From: Pseudomonas sp. Q2-TVG4-2
GTDB lineage: Bacteria > Pseudomonadota > Gammaproteobacteria > Pseudomonadales > Pseudomonadaceae
Assembly (NCBI RefSeq): GCF_013620795.1
Contig: NZ_LGLW01000001.1
Coordinates: 930,001 to 994,000 of the forward strand
Direction of reading: 5' to 3'
DNA: 64,000 nt
The notes under the pieces were generated by a model that worked only from the letters and a program-made list of their open reading frames with translations, did no database searches and was not told the origin of the DNA. Below, in pieces: positions 46,873-57,589 of the stretch (position 1 is its first letter; each line of letters opens with the position of its first letter). The position numbers and the translations under genes are program-made.

Positions 46873-47066
46873 TCGCTGAGGACGTTCACGTCCGCCCTGC
46901 AACCGCACTGTACGCCGCCCTGCACACGAGAGGCCATCTCCGTAGGGCGGCGATCAGAACCGATGGGACATCATCGATGCTCGCAGGCTTGCCCGCATGC
47001 CCGTCGCGTATCGCCTACCCCTCGCCGCACGACACTCGCATATCCATTCTCGACAGCTCGCTCTTT

Positions 47067-47087
47067 ATTGATTGATCGTTCAATTAA
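47067..47087. promoter_or_regulatory. BetI operator upstream of betI-betB-betA
   Basis: ATTGATTGATCGTTCAAT lies 46-66 bp before the betI start, where a BetI autoregulatory site is expected. Near-palindromic TTGATCGTTCAA core. A 19/21 match lies upstream of gbdR at 38655-38675. Confidence 0.75.
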
Positions 47088-47132
47088 AAAAAATTAGCCT
47101 GTGTGCCATTCGAAATCTTATTCGGAGTCCTC

Positions 47133-47753
47133 ATGCCCAAGGTTGGAATGCAGCCTATCCGGCGCAAGCAGCTGATCCACGCCACCCTCGAAGCGGTGGA
47201 TCAGGTCGGCATGAGCGACGCTAGCATCTCGATGATTGCGCGTTTGGCAGGTGTCTCGAATGGCATCATCGCGCACTACTTCCAGGACAAGAACGGTCTG
47301 CTCGAAGCGACCATGCGGCACCTGATGAAGGCGCTCAATCAGGCCGTTCGTTCGCGCAGGGAGACGCTTGCCGACGACAGCCCCCGGGCACATCTGAAGG
47401 CGATCATCGACGGCAACTTCGACGACAGCCAGGTGAACGGCCCAGCGATGAAAACCTGGCTGGCGTTCTGGGCTTTCAGCATGCACCAGCCTGAGCTGCA
47501 CAGGCTGCAACGGATCAATGATCACCGCCTGTATTCCAACCTCTGCTGCGAGTTCCGCCGAGTGCTACCAAAGGAACAGGCACGCTCGGCGGCGCGAGGC
47601 ATGGCGGCACTTATCGATGGCCTGTGGTTGCGAGGCGCAATGGCCGGTGATGACTTCGATATCGATCAGGCGCTGCAACTGGCCTACGACTACCTGGATC
47701 AGCAACTGGCCAAGCAGGCGCTGCTGATCCCTCCTTTAATACGCACCGCGTGA
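47133..47753 (+). CDS. betI: Choline-responsive repressor BetI
   Basis: 206-residue TetR-family regulator from ATG 47133 (GGAG upstream). N-terminal helix-turn-helix: [41 protein letters not shown] (landmark). C-terminal BetI-type domain with [21 protein letters not shown] and DGLWLRGAM. It represses the bet genes until choline is present. Stop and betB start are 8 bp apart, so it is cotranscribed. No betT choline transporter gene is beside it in this window. Confidence 0.93.
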   Translation: MPKVGMQPIRRKQLIHATLEAVDQVGMSDASISMIARLAGVSNGIIAHYFQDKNGLLEATMRHLMKALNQAVRSRRETLADDSPRAHLKAIIDGNFDDSQVNGPAMKTWLAFWAFSMHQPELHRLQRINDHRLYSNLCCEFRRVLPKEQARSAARGMAALIDGLWLRGAMAGDDFDIDQALQLAYDYLDQQLAKQALLIPPLIRTA

Positions 47754-47761
47754 GGACGACC

Positions 47762-49234
47762 ATGCCCCGCTTCGAACAGCAAAAACTCTACATCAACGGC
47801 CGCTATGTCGAGGCTACGAGCGGCAACACGTTCGAGACCGTCAACCCGGCGACCGGCGAGGTGCTCGCCGAGCTGCAACGCGCATCGCAAAGCGACGTCG
47901 ACAAGGCCGTCGCCAGCGCCGCTGCCGGACAAAAGGTCTGGGCCGCACTGACCGCGATGGAGCGCTCGCGCATCCTTCGCCGAGCGGTCGACATCCTGCG
48001 CGAACGTAACGATGAACTGGCCGAGCTCGAGACCCTCGATACCGGAAAGCCGCTGGCGGAAACCCGCGCAGTGGATATCGTGACCGGGACCGATGTGCTC
48101 GAATATTACGCCGGGCTGATTCCGGCCATCGAAGGCGAGCAAATCCCGTTACGCGATACCAGCTTCGTCTATACCCGCCGCGAGCCGTTGGGTGTGGTGG
48201 CCGGGATCGGTGCCTGGAACTACCCGATCCAGATTGCGTTATGGAAGTCCGCACCGGCACTGGCGGCCGGCAACGCGATGATCTTCAAGCCCAGTGAGAT
48301 GACGTCTCTGAGCACCCTGAAACTGGCCGAGATTTACACCGAGGCAGGCGTGCCGGATGGCGTATTCAACGTGCTCACCGGCAGCGGCCGGGAAGTCGGC
48401 ACCTGGCTCACCGAGCACCCTGGCATCGAGAAGATTTCCTTCACCGGCGGCACCAGCACCGGCAAGAAAGTCATGGCCAGCGCCTCCAGCTCGTCGCTCA
48501 AAGACGTGACCATGGAACTGGGAGGCAAGTCACCGCTGATCATCTTCGAGGACGCAAATCTCAACCGTGCAGCGGACATTGCGGTCATGGCCAATTTCTT
48601 CAGCTCTGGCCAGGTCTGCACCAATGGCACCCGCGTATTCATCCATCGCTCATTGCAGGCGCGGTTCGAAGCCAAAGTACTCGAGCGGGTAAAGCGCATC
48701 CGCTTAGGCGACCCGCTGAACGCGGAAACCAACTTCGGGCCCTTGGTGGGATATACGCATATGGACAGCGTACTGAGCTACATCGAGTCGGGCCGAGCCG
48801 AAGGGGCACGCCTGCTTTGTGGCGGCGCAAGGGTGACCGAAGGTGAGTACGCCAAGGGTGCCTATGTCGCGCCAACCGTGTTCAGCGATTGCCGCGATGA
48901 CATGCGCATCGTGCGCGAAGAAATCTTCGGGCCCGTCATGAGCATTCTGATCTTCGATGACGAAGCGGAAGTGATCCGCCGCGCGAACGACACCGAGTAC
49001 GGCCTCGCTGCCGGCGTGGTGACCAACGACCTGGCCCGTGCCCACCGTGTCATCCATCAGCTCGAAGCGGGCATTTGCTGGATCAACACCTGGGGCGAGT
49101 CGCCCGCTGAGATGCCGGTCGGCGGCTACAAGCAATCCGGTGTGGGCCGCGAGAACGGCCTGACGACCCTGGCGCATTACACCCGCACAAAATCGATTCA
49201 GGTCGAACTGGGCGATTTCGCCTCGGTGTTTTAG
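47762..49234 (+). CDS. betB: Betaine aldehyde dehydrogenase
   Basis: 490 residues from ATG 47762, the same length as P. aeruginosa BADH. Catalytic Cys286 lies in [13 protein letters not shown]; the general-base Glu is in TMELGGKSP; the NAD-binding [11 protein letters not shown] is present. It oxidises betaine aldehyde to glycine betaine in the cytosol. Lies between betI and betA. The 90-bp gap to betA holds a hairpin. Confidence 0.96.
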   Translation: MPRFEQQKLYINGRYVEATSGNTFETVNPATGEVLAELQRASQSDVDKAVASAAAGQKVWAALTAMERSRILRRAVDILRERNDELAELETLDTGKPLAETRAVDIVTGTDVLEYYAGLIPAIEGEQIPLRDTSFVYTRREPLGVVAGIGAWNYPIQIALWKSAPALAAGNAMIFKPSEMTSLSTLKLAEIYTEAGVPDGVFNVLTGSGREVGTWLTEHPGIEKISFTGGTSTGKKVMASASSSSLKDVTMELGGKSPLIIFEDANLNRAADIAVMANFFSSGQVCTNGTRVFIHRSLQARFEAKVLERVKRIRLGDPLNAETNFGPLVGYTHMDSVLSYIESGRAEGARLLCGGARVTEGEYAKGAYVAPTVFSDCRDDMRIVREEIFGPVMSILIFDDEAEVIRRANDTEYGLAAGVVTNDLARAHRVIHQLEAGICWINTWGESPAEMPVGGYKQSGVGRENGLTTLAHYTRTKSIQVELGDFASVF

Positions 49235-49256
49235 AAAACAGCCACGAGCTGCAAGA

Positions 49257-49299
49257 CAGCCGGCACTGCTCACGCCTTTTCTCGACGGCGTGACGGCTG
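49257..49299. repeat. Hairpin in the betB-betA gap
   Basis: Two-part stem: CAGCCG with CGGCTG at the outside and CACGCC (49271-49276) / GGCGTG (49287-49292) inside, loop rich in T. Not followed by a T run. Confidence 0.5.
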
Positions 49300-49324
49300 C
49301 CGCTTTCGTCCAGAGGATCTGACT

Positions 49325-51034
49325 ATGGAATTCGACTACATCATCATCGGTGCCGGTTCGGCCGGTAACGTTCTGGCAACCCGCCTGACCGAGGACGCCG
49401 ATGTCAGCGTGCTGCTGCTCGAAGCCGGAGGTCCCGATTACCGGATGGATTTTCGCACCCAGATGCCCGCCGCTCTCGCCTTTCCGCTACAGGGCCGGCG
49501 CTACAACTGGGCCTACGAGACCGATCCAGAACCGTACATGAACAATCGCCGTATGGAATGCGGCCGGGGCAAGGGCCTGGGTGGCTCCTCGCTGATCAAC
49601 GGCATGTGCTACATCCGAGGCAACGCCCTGGATTATGACGGCTGGGCCACGACGCCCGGCCTGGAAGACTGGAGCTACCTCGACTGCCTGCCCTACTTCC
49701 GCAAGGCCGAGACCCGCGACATCGGCCCCAATGACTACCACGGCGGCGACGGCCCGGTGAGCGTGAGCACGCCAAAATCCGGCAACAACCCGCTGTTCCG
49801 CGCCATGATCGAAGCCGGCATTCAGGCTGGATATCCAGAAACCGACGACCTCAACGGCTATCGCCAGGAAGGCTTCGGCCCGATGGATCGCACGGTCACG
49901 CCCAAGGGCCGTCGCGCCAGTACTGCGCGCGGATATCTGGATATGGCGCGCGGTCGGCCGAACCTGACGATCGTCACCCATGCGTTGACCGACCGCATCC
50001 TGTTCAGCGGCAAGCGGGCCATCGGCGCCGCCTATCTGCACGGTAACGGTGACACACCGGTCATTGTGCATGCCCGGCGCGAGGTGTTGCTCTGCAGCGG
50101 CGCCATCGCCTCGCCGCAAATCCTGCAGCGCTCCGGCGTCGGCCCGGGCGCGCTGCTGCGTGAGCTCAACATCCCCATCGTGCATGAGTTGCCCGGCGTC
50201 GGCGCCAATCTGCAGGATCACCTGGAGATGTACCTGCAGTACGCCTGCAAGCAACCAGTCTCGCTTTACCCTGCGTTGCAACTGCACAACCAACCGCTGA
50301 TCGGTGCCGAATGGCTGTTCCTGGGCTCGGGCGTCGGTGCCAGCAACCAGTTCGAGGCCGGCGGATTCATTCGCTCGCGCGCCGAGTTCGAGTGGCCGAA
50401 CATCCAGTACCACTTCTTGCCGGTGGCGATCAATTACAACGGCAGCAACGCGGTGAAGGAGCACGGCTTCCAGGCCCATGTCGGCTCCATGCGTTCGCCC
50501 AGCCGCGGACGTGTGCATGCCAAATCGAGGGACCCTCGGCAACACCCGAGCATCCTGTTCAATTACATGTCCTGCGAGCAGGACTGGCAGGAATTCCGCG
50601 ACGGCATTCGCATCACCCGGGAGATCATGGCGCAATCGGCGCTGGATCCTTATCGCGGCCGCGAGCTGAGCCCGGGCGCCAATGTCGAGAGCGATGCCGA
50701 GCTGGACGCCTTCGTGCGCCAGCACGCCGAAACTGCGTTCCATCCCTCCTGTTCCTGCAAGATGGGCGAGGACGAGATGGCAGTGGTCGACGGCCAGGGC
50801 CGGGTGCATGGCGTGGACGGGCTTCGGGTGATCGATGCCTCGATCATGCCGCTGATCACCACCGGCAATCTCAACGCACCGACCATCATGATGGCCGAGA
50901 AGCTCGCCGACCGGATCCGCGGGCGCACTCCGCTGCCACGCAGCACGGCGCCCTACTACGTCGCCGGAACCGACCCAGTGCGCACCATGCAGCAGGCGCA
51001 ACCGGTAGATCTCCACATGACCGGAAGCGTTTAG
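49325..51034 (+). CDS. betA: Choline dehydrogenase
   Basis: 569-residue GMC flavoprotein. FAD motif [31 protein letters not shown], and GMC signatures [20 protein letters not shown] and [16 protein letters not shown]. The catalytic His is in [10 protein letters not shown], followed by [15 protein letters not shown]. Membrane-associated enzyme oxidising choline to betaine aldehyde. GAGGATCT precedes ATG 49325. Third gene of betIBA. Confidence 0.95.
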   Translation: MEFDYIIIGAGSAGNVLATRLTEDADVSVLLLEAGGPDYRMDFRTQMPAALAFPLQGRRYNWAYETDPEPYMNNRRMECGRGKGLGGSSLINGMCYIRGNALDYDGWATTPGLEDWSYLDCLPYFRKAETRDIGPNDYHGGDGPVSVSTPKSGNNPLFRAMIEAGIQAGYPETDDLNGYRQEGFGPMDRTVTPKGRRASTARGYLDMARGRPNLTIVTHALTDRILFSGKRAIGAAYLHGNGDTPVIVHARREVLLCSGAIASPQILQRSGVGPGALLRELNIPIVHELPGVGANLQDHLEMYLQYACKQPVSLYPALQLHNQPLIGAEWLFLGSGVGASNQFEAGGFIRSRAEFEWPNIQYHFLPVAINYNGSNAVKEHGFQAHVGSMRSPSRGRVHAKSRDPRQHPSILFNYMSCEQDWQEFRDGIRITREIMAQSALDPYRGRELSPGANVESDAELDAFVRQHAETAFHPSCSCKMGEDEMAVVDGQGRVHGVDGLRVIDASIMPLITTGNLNAPTIMMAEKLADRIRGRTPLPRSTAPYYVAGTDPVRTMQQAQPVDLHMTGSV

Positions 51035-51049
51035 GCGCGCTCGCCTGAT

Positions 51050-51080
51050 GTAGGGTGGATGTCGCTTTTCACATCCACCG
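51050..51080. repeat. GTAGGGTGGA-type repeat, copy E (half unit)
   Basis: GTAGGGTGGATGTCGC ... ACATCCACCG; only the left hairpin of the full unit is present. Confidence 0.6.
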
Positions 51081-51133
51081 TTCTTCCGGCCCCGGTCTTG
51101 GCGGAACGCCTCGAGGTCTACCACAGGGCGGCG

Positions 51134-51197
51134 ACCAGCTTGCTGGCGATCAGCCGAATCCTCGATTACACCCGGATCGCCAGCAAGCTGGCTCTAC
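51134..51197. repeat. Palindromic GCCAGCAAGCTGGC repeat
   Basis: ACCAGCTTGCTGGCGATC ... GATCGCCAGCAAGCTGG: inverted arms of about 17 bp. Same core as 21657-21714. Confidence 0.7.
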
Positions 51198-51314
51198 AAA
51201 ATGCGCGCGGTGCCGTTCGCCTACCGGCTGCATGCCGCAACCGCCCCGGCGCGCGCTGCAGGGGCAGCCGGTCGATCTGCATATCGCGAGTGACTTAGGC
51301 GCAGGCGTCCGGCG

Positions 51315-51447
51315 GTAGGGTGGATGTGCTTTTCATATCCACCTCGCTTACGAGCGCCCCTAATGACGTACCCACCCAAAAGCGTGGGGTAATCAGCACC
51401 CACTCCGCTGCGGTGGGCTGAAGCAGAACGCCGCCCGGCCCACCCTA
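51315..51447. repeat. GTAGGGTGGA-type intergenic palindrome, copy F
   Basis: Starts GTAGGGTGGATGTGC and ends GGCCCACCCTA, with an internal variable part; longer than other copies. Confidence 0.6.
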
Positions 51448-51538
51448 GCTGTCTGCACCTGATCAATGGATGCGCCGCGTGGGTGCGGCCAGGGCTGTTG
51501 AATCGCCTGTGCCGGGGCGGCGCGTATGCAATCCAGCG

Positions 51539-52474
51539 CTAGAGCGAGGCCTTCACCGCCGCCAGCCCATCTTCACCCTCGCGGGTTGTGACGCCTTGCA
51601 ACCAGCCTTCGAGCACCTCGGGATGGGCCTGTATCCATGCCTTCACCGCCGCGTCGTTGCTGGCGTTTCTGGCCAGCACCTCGTCCATGATGGCGTTCTC
51701 CATGTCCTGGGTGAATTTCAGGTTGCTCAGCAGTTTGCCGACATTCGGGCACTGCGCGGCATAGCCCTTGCGCACCAGCGTATTGACCGTCCCACTTTCG
51801 CCGAAATAAGCCTCGCCGCCCTTGAGATACTTGATGTCGTGTTGCACGTTCATCGGGTGCGGCGTCCAGCCGAGAAAGACCACGCCCTTGTCCCGCTTAA
51901 CTGCCCTGCCGACCTGCACCAGCATTGCCTGCTCGCTGGACTCGATCAACTTCCAGTCGCCAAGACCGAATTCATCGTTAGCGATCATTTTCTGGATCGT
52001 CAGGTTCGCTGGCGCACCGGCGGCAATCCCGTAAATCGTCTTGTCGAACAGATCGGCGTGCTTGTCGAGATCCTCGAAACGCTTCACGCCGGCATTCCAG
52101 ACCGAGGTCGGCACCGCCAGGGTGTACTCGGTGCCGGTCAAGTTCACGCTGTGCTCGTCGATCTCACCGGTGGCCACGAACTTGTCGTAATTGTCCTGTT
52201 GCGCCGGCATCCAGTTGCCGAGGAAGACATCGACCTGATCCTTGGTCAGCCCGGCGAAGATGATCGGCACGCCCAGCGTCATGACCTGCGGCTTGTAGCC
52301 GAGGCCTTCGAGCAGCAGGCTGGCGATGCCATTGGTTACGGCAATGTCGCTCCAGCCCGGATCACCCAGGCGCACCGTGGCGCACTGTTTATCTTCGACC
52401 GCGCCCTGCGCCTGGAGACTCGTGGCGGCCAGTAACACGCTACCGGCCACAACCGCACTTATTGTTTTTCTCAT
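51539..52474 (-). CDS. Choline ABC substrate-binding protein of the betC locus
   Basis: 311 residues from ATG 52474, with a signal peptide (MRKTISAVVAGSVLLAATSL, cleavage near LQA). The same family as cbcX and caiX: CATVRLGDPGWSDIAVTNG, DVFLGNWMPAQQDNYDKF, GVVFLGWTPHPMNVQHD. It lies 70 bp downstream of betC, the arrangement of PA0030-PA0032. Probably a choline (or choline-O-sulfate) binder working with CbcWV, because no permease is adjacent. Specificity unproven. Confidence 0.85.
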   Translation of the reverse strand: MRKTISAVVAGSVLLAATSLQAQGAVEDKQCATVRLGDPGWSDIAVTNGIASLLLEGLGYKPQVMTLGVPIIFAGLTKDQVDVFLGNWMPAQQDNYDKFVATGEIDEHSVNLTGTEYTLAVPTSVWNAGVKRFEDLDKHADLFDKTIYGIAAGAPANLTIQKMIANDEFGLGDWKLIESSEQAMLVQVGRAVKRDKGVVFLGWTPHPMNVQHDIKYLKGGEAYFGESGTVNTLVRKGYAAQCPNVGKLLSNLKFTQDMENAIMDEVLARNASNDAAVKAWIQAHPEVLEGWLQGVTTREGEDGLAAVKASL

Positions 52475-52544
52475 ATCCGTCTGCCTTCTCTCTATTCGAA
52501 AGGATTCCGTAGGCACGGCCTGGTTGCTGCCGTGTCGTAATGAT

Positions 52545-54050
52545 TCAGGGTCTAGGGTAACGTGCCTTGCGCTCGAGATCGTCCAGGTCAATGTGATTGC
52601 GCATGTATTGCTGGCTGGCATCGACCCAGGGCTGATGGTCCCAGCTGGTCAGCTTGCCCAAGCTCAGCGCCTCTCTGACGAGACGTCGGCGGCGCTGGCT
52701 ATCGAGCACTTGTTGATGGATTGCGGGCATGTTCCAGCGCTGCCGCGCCTCGGTCAGAAACGCCTCGGCCACCGTCTCGTGATCGGCCGAGCCGACCAGG
52801 TTTTCGCGCTCCAGCGGATCATTGACCAAATCGAACAACAGGCAGGGATCCTGTTCCGAATAGATGAACTTGTAGGCCCCGCGGCGGATCATCATCAGCG
52901 GGCTGGTGGTGCCTTCAGCCATGTATTCGCCGATCACTTCGTCATGGCCCTCGTGGCCGGTCAGGTGCGGCAACAACGAGCGGCCATCGAGCGGCAGGTT
53001 GGCCTCCAGCGTGCCGCCGGCCAGCTCGACCAGGGTCGGCAACAGGTCGGCGGTCGACACCGAGGCGCCGATTCGTGCCGGATCGATGCCAGGGGCACGG
53101 ATGATCAGCGGCACGCGAGCCGCCATCTCGAACCAGTGCATCTTGTACCAGAGGCCACGTTCGCCCAGCTGGTCGCCGTGGTCGCCAGAGAACACAACGA
53201 TCGTGTCCTCGGCTAGGCCGCACGCCTCAAGCGTCTTCAACAGCTTGCCGACGTTGTCATCGATGTAGCTGCAAGCACCGAAGTAAGCGCGCCGGGCATC
53301 CTTGATTTTCTGTTCGGGCAGCGACTTGCCCCACAGGTCGATGACCTTGAGCAGGCGCTGCGAGTGCGGATCTTGCTCGTCCTGAGCGATATCCTGGCGC
53401 GGCAGCGGAATGTCCTCGTCCTGATAGCGGTTCCAGTACTCCTCTGGAATGGTGTAGGGGTCGTGAGGATGGGTCATCGACACCGTCAGGCAGAACGGCT
53501 TGCCATCTTCCGCCCGAACGAAGTCGTAGAGGTACTGTTGCGCCTTGAACACCACCTCCTCATCGAAATCCATCTGGTTGGTGCGCACGCTGGGCCCAGC
53601 CTGCAACACGGAGGACATGTTGTGATACCAGCTCAGGCGTACGTCCGGCTCGTCCCAGTTCACCGCCCAGCCGTAATCGGCCGGGTAGATATCGCTGGTC
53701 AGCCGCTCCTCATAGCCATGCAGCTGGTCCGGGCCGCAGAAATGCATCTTGCCGGACAGTGCTGTGTGGTAACCGAGCCGGCGCAGGTAGTGCGCGTAGG
53801 TCGGCACGTCGGCAGGAAAGTCGGCGGCATTGTCGTAGGCGCCGATCTTGCTGGGCAGCTGGCCGCTGACCAGGGTGAAGCGCGACGGTGCGCAGAGCGG
53901 GCTATTGCAATACGCCGAATCGAACACCACGCCTTCGGTCGCCAGACGCGAAAGGTTCGGCAATTTGATCGGCGATGCCGGGTCATGCATCGGCAGGATT
54001 GGCGCGGCCATCTGATCGGCCATGATGAATAGTATGTTTGGGCGCTTCAT
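52545..54050 (-). CDS. betC: Choline-sulfatase
   Basis: About 501 residues from ATG 54050; an ATG at 54065 is equally possible as neither has a strong ribosome site. Type I sulfatase with the formylglycine motif CAPSR (NSPLCAPSRFTLVSG; Cys53 in this numbering) and metal-binding FIMADQ and FSGDHGDQLGERGLW. Hydrolyses choline-O-sulfate to choline and sulfate. Divergent from a LysR regulator and upstream of a choline-binding protein gene. Confidence 0.95.
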   Translation of the reverse strand: MKRPNILFIMADQMAAPILPMHDPASPIKLPNLSRLATEGVVFDSAYCNSPLCAPSRFTLVSGQLPSKIGAYDNAADFPADVPTYAHYLRRLGYHTALSGKMHFCGPDQLHGYEERLTSDIYPADYGWAVNWDEPDVRLSWYHNMSSVLQAGPSVRTNQMDFDEEVVFKAQQYLYDFVRAEDGKPFCLTVSMTHPHDPYTIPEEYWNRYQDEDIPLPRQDIAQDEQDPHSQRLLKVIDLWGKSLPEQKIKDARRAYFGACSYIDDNVGKLLKTLEACGLAEDTIVVFSGDHGDQLGERGLWYKMHWFEMAARVPLIIRAPGIDPARIGASVSTADLLPTLVELAGGTLEANLPLDGRSLLPHLTGHEGHDEVIGEYMAEGTTSPLMMIRRGAYKFIYSEQDPCLLFDLVNDPLERENLVGSADHETVAEAFLTEARQRWNMPAIHQQVLDSQRRRRLVREALSLGKLTSWDHQPWVDASQQYMRNHIDLDDLERKARYPRP

Positions 54051-54161
54051 ATCCGAGTGGTCCATGTCTGGTTTTTATGCGAGATTGCTTCGAACACAGT
54101 CTGGACCCTGAAACGCTGCGGTAAACCCGGCTGCAGGATATGCCTAGGATAAGTACAGCTA
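54051..54161. promoter_or_regulatory. Divergent betC/betR control region
   Basis: Short (about 100 bp) region between divergent genes; the LysR operator and both promoters should lie here. Too little contrast to define a T-N11-A box by eye. Confidence 0.4.
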
Positions 54162-55073
54162 ATGCGTAATCAGATCGACCAAATCCCCCTTGATGCGCTA
54201 CGGGTATTCGAATCCGCCGCTCGCCTGCAGAGCTTCACCGCCGCAGCGCTGGAACTGGGGAGCACGCAGCCGGCGATCAGTCAGCAGATCAAGCGTCTGG
54301 AGCACCAGCTGGCGGCCCGTCTGTTCGACCGTGTCTACCGCGGCATCGTCCTCACCGAGGCCGGCGAGCTGCTACTGGGCTATGTGCAGCAAGGCCTGGG
54401 CACGCTCGACGCAGGCATCGCCGCGGTCACCACAAAGCAGCAGCACGAGGTGCTCCAGGTCGCCACCGACTTCGCCTTTGCGGCGTACTGGCTGATGCCG
54501 CGCCTGGAGCGCTTCCACCAGCTTCATCCCGAGGTGGATGTCAGCCTGGTGACCAGCGAGCGCGGCCTGGGAGCGCTGCCATCGGAAACCGACGTGGCCA
54601 TCGTCTTCGGCGATGGACGCTCCAAACATGGCGAGACGCATCTGCTGTTTCACGAAGAGGTGTACCCCGTCTGCAGCCCGCAGTTGCTCAAGGATCAGCC
54701 CGCGCCCTTGCCGCCGTCCGCATTGGCGCGGCTGCCGCTGCTGCATCTGCGACCGGAAAGCCGCTCGCGCTGGCTCGACTGGAGCAGCCTGTTTCGCGCG
54801 CTGGGTATCGCCGAGCTCCCCGGCTCGGGCATGTTGCGCTTCGACAATTACACGCTACTGGTCCAGGCGGCGATTGCCGGCCAGGGCGTCGCCATCGGTT
54901 GGCGTCATCTGGTCGATGAACTGATAGCCCAAGGCCTGCTCTGCCGCGTCTGCACGACAAGCGTGAAAACCGAGTTCGGCTATTACGTGGTGCTTCCTGA
55001 GCGTAAACGGCGCCAGCGCCTGATCGGCACCTTCGTGACCTGGCTCCAGGCCGAACTGGCCGACGACCCTTGA
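54162..55073 (+). CDS. betR: LysR-type regulator of choline sulfatase
   Basis: 303 residues. N-terminal LysR winged helix: LDALRVFESAARLQSFTAAALELGSTQPAISQQIKRLE (landmark). C-terminal effector domain of the GcvA type (FHQLHPEVDVSLVTSERGLG, GQGVAIGWRHLVDELIAQGLL). AGGAT precedes ATG 54162. Divergent from betC, the typical layout for a LysR activator and its target; PA0032 occupies the same position in P. aeruginosa. The symbol is by context. Confidence 0.82.
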   Translation: MRNQIDQIPLDALRVFESAARLQSFTAAALELGSTQPAISQQIKRLEHQLAARLFDRVYRGIVLTEAGELLLGYVQQGLGTLDAGIAAVTTKQQHEVLQVATDFAFAAYWLMPRLERFHQLHPEVDVSLVTSERGLGALPSETDVAIVFGDGRSKHGETHLLFHEEVYPVCSPQLLKDQPAPLPPSALARLPLLHLRPESRSRWLDWSSLFRALGIAELPGSGMLRFDNYTLLVQAAIAGQGVAIGWRHLVDELIAQGLLCRVCTTSVKTEFGYYVVLPERKRRQRLIGTFVTWLQAELADDP

Positions 55074-55227
55074 ACACAGTCGACCATCCGCCCGAAACGC
55101 AACGAATCTGCACCAACAGGGTGCTTTGCTCGCTAGAACGCACTATCGCAAGGCAAATGCGCTTTGCTAGAGTCGGCGGCCTACCATTTTTTCATGACCG
55201 CTAATGGCGGTAATCGAGGCCATTTAA

Positions 55228-56565
<1,338 letters not shown>

Positions 56566-56602
56566 AAGAGCGGCAAGCTTCAAGCCGAAAGCTGCAAGAA
56601 AA

Positions 56603-56640
56603 AGCCCCCGTCGGATCGTCCGGTGGGGGCTCTTCTTTTG
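56603..56640 (+). terminator. gdhA terminator
   Basis: Stem AGCCCCCG-TCGGA / TCCGG-TGGGGGCT (56603-56631), followed by CTTCTTTT. Lies between convergent gdhA and fpr; A-rich sequence on the other side could let it work in both directions. Confidence 0.82.
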
Positions 56641-56726
56641 GGAAACAGAAAGCGGGAATCGTTGGTGGGCTGAAGCGGAGCGCCGCGACCCGCCCTGCGC
56701 TGCTGGGCACTTCCAGCCTCACGTAC

Positions 56727-57503
56727 CTACCAATAATTTTCCACGGCCACCTGCCCGGGCCGCCGGGTCAGACTCAGGTTGAGATCGCGCGCCTTGAGGA
56801 TGGTGCGGGTGTCCTCGATCATCTGCGGGTTGCCGCAGAGCATGATCCGCGAGTGCTCGGGCTCCAGCTTCAGGCCGGCAGCACCCTCCAGTTCGCCGCT
56901 CTCGATCAGCCTGGTAATGCGCCCATGCAAGGCGCCGGGCGCCTTTTCGCGGGTAATCACCGGTAGATAGGTGAGTTTGCCGCCCAGACCTTCCAGATAA
57001 TCACGCTGCGGCAGCTCGCGGATCAGCGTCTGATAGGCCAGCTCGGATGCCGTGCGCGCACTGTAGACCAGCACGATCCGCTCGAATCGCTGCCAGACCT
57101 CGAAGTCCTGCAAAATCGAAAGAAACGGTGCAAGACCGGTACCTGTGCCCAGTAGCCACAAGTCGCGGCCGTCAATGAAACGATCCAGGGTAAGAAAGCC
57201 GAACGCCTGCTTGTCCACCAGCAACTCATCGCCGGGCTTCAGGCGGCTGAGTTCGCTGGTGAACTCGCCATCCGGCACCACAATGGAAAAGAAGTCGAGA
57301 AACTCGTCATGGGGCGCCGAAACCATCGAATAAGCGCGCCAGACGATGTTGCCACTGGGTTTGCGCACACCGAGGCGGGCGAACTGCCCGGCCGTGAAAC
57401 GGAAACCGGGGTCGCGGGTCGTGCGCAAGGTGAATAGCGTGGGGGTCAACGTCTGCACCTCGAGCAGACGCTGACGGGTGAACTTCTCTTCGCTGACGGT
57501 CAT
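56727..57503 (-). CDS. fpr: Ferredoxin-NADP reductase
   Basis: 258 residues from ATG 57503, the usual Pseudomonas Fpr length. FAD-binding RAYSMVSAPHDEFLDF, NADP-binding LGTGTGLAPFLSILQD and MLCGNPQMIEDT; the C-terminus ends in VENYW. It moves electrons between NADPH and ferredoxin/flavodoxin in redox and iron homeostasis. GAGCGAAG lies before the start. The frame to 57578 is not conserved. Confidence 0.94.
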   Translation of the reverse strand: MTVSEEKFTRQRLLEVQTLTPTLFTLRTTRDPGFRFTAGQFARLGVRKPSGNIVWRAYSMVSAPHDEFLDFFSIVVPDGEFTSELSRLKPGDELLVDKQAFGFLTLDRFIDGRDLWLLGTGTGLAPFLSILQDFEVWQRFERIVLVYSARTASELAYQTLIRELPQRDYLEGLGGKLTYLPVITREKAPGALHGRITRLIESGELEGAAGLKLEPEHSRIMLCGNPQMIEDTRTILKARDLNLSLTRRPGQVAVENYW

Positions 57504-57589
57504 ACTTCGCTCCCTTCGCGGACATCTGCGGGTTCGAGGGTTGTACCCTTGATACTCCATTCCGACGCCCACAAACACCGCCAGTTCTT

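Larger units (their letters stand above)
51035..51538. other. 504-bp convergent intergenic region rich in repeats
   Basis: Lies between betA and the convergent binding-protein gene. It holds two GTAGGGTGGA repeats (51050-51080 and 51315-51447) and a palindromic GCCAGCAAGCTGGC repeat (51134-51197). No gene seen. Confidence 0.55.

Noticed and set aside
46941-46970. GTAGGGCGG sequence downstream of the porin gene as another GTAGGGTGGA repeat
   Set aside because: No matching inverted arm nearby and only the first six bases agree.
56662-56700. GTGGGCTGAAGCGGAGCGCC segment downstream of gdhA as another repeat copy
   Set aside because: Resembles the right half of copy F only; the outer arms are missing, so it is at most a remnant.
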